Shown here: in pieces, positions 60,613-64,000 of the stretch | Numbering within the stretch: the stretch's first letter is position 1 | Layout: each line of letters opens with the position of its first letter | DNA from: Datisca glomerata | Taxonomy: Eukaryota > Streptophyta > Magnoliopsida > Cucurbitales > Datiscaceae | Length of the DNA: 64,000 nt | Direction of reading: 5' to 3' | Assembly (NCBI GenBank): GCA_003255025.1 | Contig: QANY01009387.1 | Span: 496,001-560,000 of the forward strand | Notes under the pieces: generated by a model | What the model saw: the letters and a program-made list of their open reading frames with translations, nothing else | The model's database searches: none | What the model was told of the DNA's origin: nothing | Program-made: the position numbers and the translations under genes

Positions 60613-63600
60613 TTAAGTCAGGGGAGGATGAGGAGGAGAGATGACAGACACTCTCGGGAGGAAACTGAGATCCAAATAGGGGTAATGCTCCAGAACCAAC
60701 CTCCTCGTCGTGACTACAATGGCACCAAATTCTTCAAATAAATCATCAACTTTGGTCGATTGAAACAAAGTTAGATTTCGTTCAACTACCTCGGCACGCC
60801 TCCGAGTATATTTAACCTCAGATCTAGCCTGTGATAACTCAACCTGCACCCTAGCAAGTTCTTTTTTTGACCCTTTAACATCATTTTGGGCCTTGTCTAA
60901 AGTAGCATCTACCTTGGCTAGATTGTCTTCTACCAAGGCTTATTTAGCCCCGGCCTCTATAAGTGCATGCCTAACATGGCAGATCTCACGCTACAGGTTC
61001 TAGATAGTGTTCTTGAGTTTAGTCATTTCCATTTGCTACACTTTAACCTCATCGGTAGCTTTCTGAAGGTTCATATCTTTCTCCCATACTTATGAGCGAA
61101 GAGCCTCAACCTCAGCTAGAGAAGAACTCAAGTCACCACTATATGCATCACGCGCAATACGACAATCCTCGAGCTCCCGGGCCATCAGGGCATGTAGGCA
61201 TTGTGTGGGATCTAACTTCCCAGTCAAGCACACAGTGGCCTCAATATACAGGCAATGTGCAGCCTCTAACTCCTCTGCATGCTCGCGGTGGACCACCTCT
61301 AACTCCACCTCCAAATGGACAATCTCATCAGATGTCCCTGTGCTGTGACCCCCCAGCTCATTGGTGAGGTCCTTAACCTGAGACTTGAGCGACTCATTTT
61401 CTTTGATGATAAAAGGCCTATCTTCCTTAACTCGTTTGGTCGATACGGGAAGCATCAAGGTCAGCCTTGAGTTAAGCCCCGCGATGCTCCAACAGAGCAT
61501 ACTCCATAGTTACCTGAGATAAAGATCAATCAGTAAACCTTACTAAAGAAAAAGAAAGAATATAGAGATCAACATGTGTGGAGGCAACAACATTAATGGA
61601 AGAGAGACCTCGGTATCCCAACTCTAAATAGCCTCAAGGCATCGTCAATTGTGAATCGCTCCTTGTGCCTCTCCAAAAATGTCTCGATGTTAGCCCTCAT
61701 CCTAATGAGGAACTCATGGCTCCTATCGTAATTGTGGTCATCGTTATTAGAAATAATCACCTCGGGGAGTTCCTTACTCCCAGAGGGGCTGGTACTCTCA
61801 TCAAATGTAGTATCTCCAACAGACTTCTCAAAGTCTCTAATATAATAAATAATAGTACAAGTGCCCATGGACACCCACTTTGGTACCTCCACCAACATCA
61901 GGGAGACCCCCGAGGGCTAGGTCAACTCCACTAACACCATGACTTCTATTGGAACATTCCACATCTATAGCACCAGGACCCCTCGAATCGAAAGTCACCC
62001 CGCCATCAATGGCTATCTCATCATGGATGTTGGGACACTAGGAACCACCTCAGGGTGAACCGTGATGACATCGAGACCTCTAACAGTATCAAGTACATCT
62101 TCCCCATGATCTTGCAGGACAATGTCACCCTCATTCTTAGAAGGAGATGTTGGGTCTACCTTGGTGATGGTGGTGTGGAGTCTAGACCTGGAGGAGAATG
62201 TGTCGCGATGCTCGTAGAGGTCTCTAAGTTGAGCCATGTCATCTCCCTCCACCATCACCTTCTTCAGGAAAATATTTGGTAAAGGTTCAATATACTCTTT
62301 GTGGGTGACTTGAGGAGCTGAAGAAAAGCCATGTGAAGGTCTTGCAAAGTTGCTAAAACCTATAACTGCAGGCTGAAGGGAGAGGGGTGACCCACCAAGG
62401 CCATCATGGGTGTTGTCTACCTGTCGAGGGGTGTGAAATAGGCTGCCAGCACAATCAGGAGTGTTGTCGGTCTGCTGGGGGTATGAGAGGACCTCCGCTT
62501 TTTGACGTAGGGGAAGGATCCCTAACCTTTTCTCTCTTCCTCTTCTTAGATACATTCACCTGCTTCTTGTCCTTAGATCCATTTGAGGAAATGAACACAG
62601 ACATAAGTTTCTTACTAAAAATCCATCTGCAAAGACATAACAAAAAAGAAAGCCATGAATAGACAAGTTATTTACTAAGTGTTAAAAATATACCTCGAGG
62701 CATGCGGAAAGCAGCAATGAGCGACAACTACAATTTTACTAGGTTATGCTCGTTCAGGAGGTCTGAATACCTTCGCCTCTTTAGAAAAATCTAGAATGTC
62801 GATTCGATCTACTTTAGTATCACACCGTTTAACTTAGGGCGATAGCCTTTCATCCATGTGATCACAAAAACCTAAGGAATAACTCCAATAGTTACTAAGT
62901 GCATATTTGTATATATGTATAATAAATATGTTAAATTGGGATAAAGTGAGTTCTCACCTGGAGTAAGCACAATATTCATGGGAGTAAACCTGTAAGAACC
63001 TCCCATGACTCATTGAGAGAGGACCCTGCTCGTTTGGCCCACTCGCCACCAGTAAAAAACCAACGGTCCTTGATTTCTCTGTTGGTGGGTGGTAAATTAA
63101 GCACGAGTGTGCGCGACCCCCCTCCCCCAACGAGTGCTCAAGTAAAATAGTCCTACTCTTTCACTCTTGAGTTGAAATAGATCATGTATTACCTTGAAAT
63201 CAAGTGGAGCCTTAAGAATTACTGACCATATCATGTATACTCCTAAGATGTTCCTCCAAGAGTTAGGAAGAAGCTAACATAGGGCATAGTGTAACTTATT
63301 GAGAGCTAGCCTCACTATATCAGGAAGGGGAAGCTGGAGCCCATCCTCAAAGTGGGACTGACAAAAAGTAATATCACCGTTAAGAGGGGAGCTAGCTAGC
63401 TCATCGGGACGAGGAAGTCATAGAATGATTGAGTCAGGAATGAAATAATTCTCCCTAAGCTCTTCCAGATGTTGCTGAGTCATGGTCCTCAAAGCAACAT
63501 CAATCGTATAAGTCTCTCTCGTGCTCCCCTCAGCCTCACCCTGCTCATAGTCACTTTCCTTACCCTCTTCATTTGAACCAACCTTGGGATCATCCCCGTC

Positions 63601-63738
63601 TAAGTCGTGACTAATAGCTGCTTGTGATTCACCACCCGCGTGGCCTCCAGTTTGCAATGATGGGGACCCTGAAAATTCAGCCTCAAGTGAACCCAACTCG
63701 ACAAAAGAGATATTTAGCGAATCAGAAGCTGAAGACAT
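60613..63738 (-). pseudogene. Antisense additional ORF of the outer Tat element
   Basis: Minus strand, from MSSASDSLNISFVELGSLEA (start 63738) through an acidic region (GSNEEGKESDYEQGEAEG) and RTMTQQHLEELRENYFIPDS. It continues past stops at about 63420-63230 with LPRPDELASSPLNGDITFCQ and LQLPLPDIVRLALNKLHYAL, then NSWRNILG, the PF04195-like region. Later blocks: 62013-62555 (MAQLRDLYEHRDTFSSRSRL), 61593-61898 (HEFLIRMRANIETFLERHKE, RFTIDDALRLFRVGIPR), 61090-61500 and 60613-60936, which are coiled coil (ENESLKSQVKDLTNELGG, GSKKELARVQVELSQARSEV). Gaps may be introns. It parallels the ORF at 41461-48405. Confidence 0.72.
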
Positions 63739-64000
63739 GATTAAGCAATGGACGTGAAGATGACTATGACCCAAAAAAATAAGACAAACAAAGGTCATGC
63801 AATGTAGAGATAAGGGGACATGATAAGGCGTAATGGAGATAAAGAGGCATGATAGTACAAAGGTCATGAAATGTAGAGATAAAGGGACATACCAATATAA
63901 AAAAAAGAGGGTAATAAGGGCCTGACCTTGGGGAAGTGACCACGCCAGCCGCCAAGACCCTAGAGACACCGAAGATCCTGGTCTCACTGACACCTGAGGA
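63739..64000. other. Region between antisense ORF start and the (off-window) 3' LTR
   Basis: Contains short duplicated words (catgataaggcgtaatggagata and catgatagtacaaaggtcatg with aatgtagagataagggac around 63800-63890). The 3' LTR of the outer element should lie beyond 64000. Minus-strand frames upstream of 63738 are not clearly part of the ORF. Confidence 0.4.

Noticed and set aside
61665..61934. Plus-strand frames in 61-63 kb
   Set aside because: They run opposite to the recognisable antisense ORF blocks of the outer Tat element and show no family features.

Overview
This window is repeat-rich nuclear DNA from a flowering plant, most likely a eudicot. It is AT-rich and has no bacterial-style operons. 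It contains one conventional host gene with an intron, an AP2/ERF transcription factor closely resembling Arabidopsis ERF003. Nearly everything else is layered transposable-element DNA, and every element protein I could read carries stops or frameshifts. I cannot name the species from sequence alone.

Layout. (1) 1-6448: an Athila-type Ty3/gypsy element on the minus strand with both LTRs (the left one cut by the window edge), a tRNA-Asp-type primer site and decayed gag-protease; reverse transcriptase through integrase is deleted. (2) 6610-16744: a small coding-free LTR element (TRIM-like) whose second LTR was split by a plus-strand Tekay/Del-type chromovirus (7819-16656, 5-bp target duplication GAAAA). 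(3) 18801-22788 and 23937-27017: two decayed members of one Ty3/gypsy family in opposite orientations, full of tandem arrays and almost devoid of coding sequence. (4) 27680-28481: the ERF003-like gene on the minus strand, with its TATA box near 28600. (5) 28.6-32.9 kb: AT-rich intergenic DNA. (6) About 32.9-36.45 kb: a probable DNA transposon with subterminal repeats and a gene-like minus-strand segment. (7) 36.7-40.07 kb: a LINE RNase H remnant and a Ty1/copia polymerase remnant, both minus strand. (8) 40.07-64.0 kb: a nest. A plus-strand Tat-lineage Ty3/gypsy element is interrupted in its protease by a minus-strand Tat-lineage element (40122-55597). That inner element was itself hit by a hAT-like MITE (42791-43145) and a CACTA transposon (43597-48093), which carries a LINE zinc-knuckle fragment. 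The outer element also took a copia fragment between its two RNase H domains (about 57.4-58.2 kb).

The two large Tat elements share one architecture: gag-protease-RT-RNase H-second RNase H-integrase, then a tandem-repeat array, then an additional ORF in antisense orientation, then the 3' LTR. The antisense ORF looks like the plant 'putative gypsy type transposon' domain family and has a coiled-coil C-terminal part. Different members carry different repeat units (about 22, 36, 38-40, 55, 70 and 110 bp), which fits the known role of Tat-lineage 3' regions as a source of new satellite-like repeats.

I found no convincing tRNA, rRNA or CRISPR. I see no wholly new biological system; the most interesting material is the antisense ORF pair, the repeat arrays, the deep nesting and the gene-like DNA transposon at 33-36 kb.
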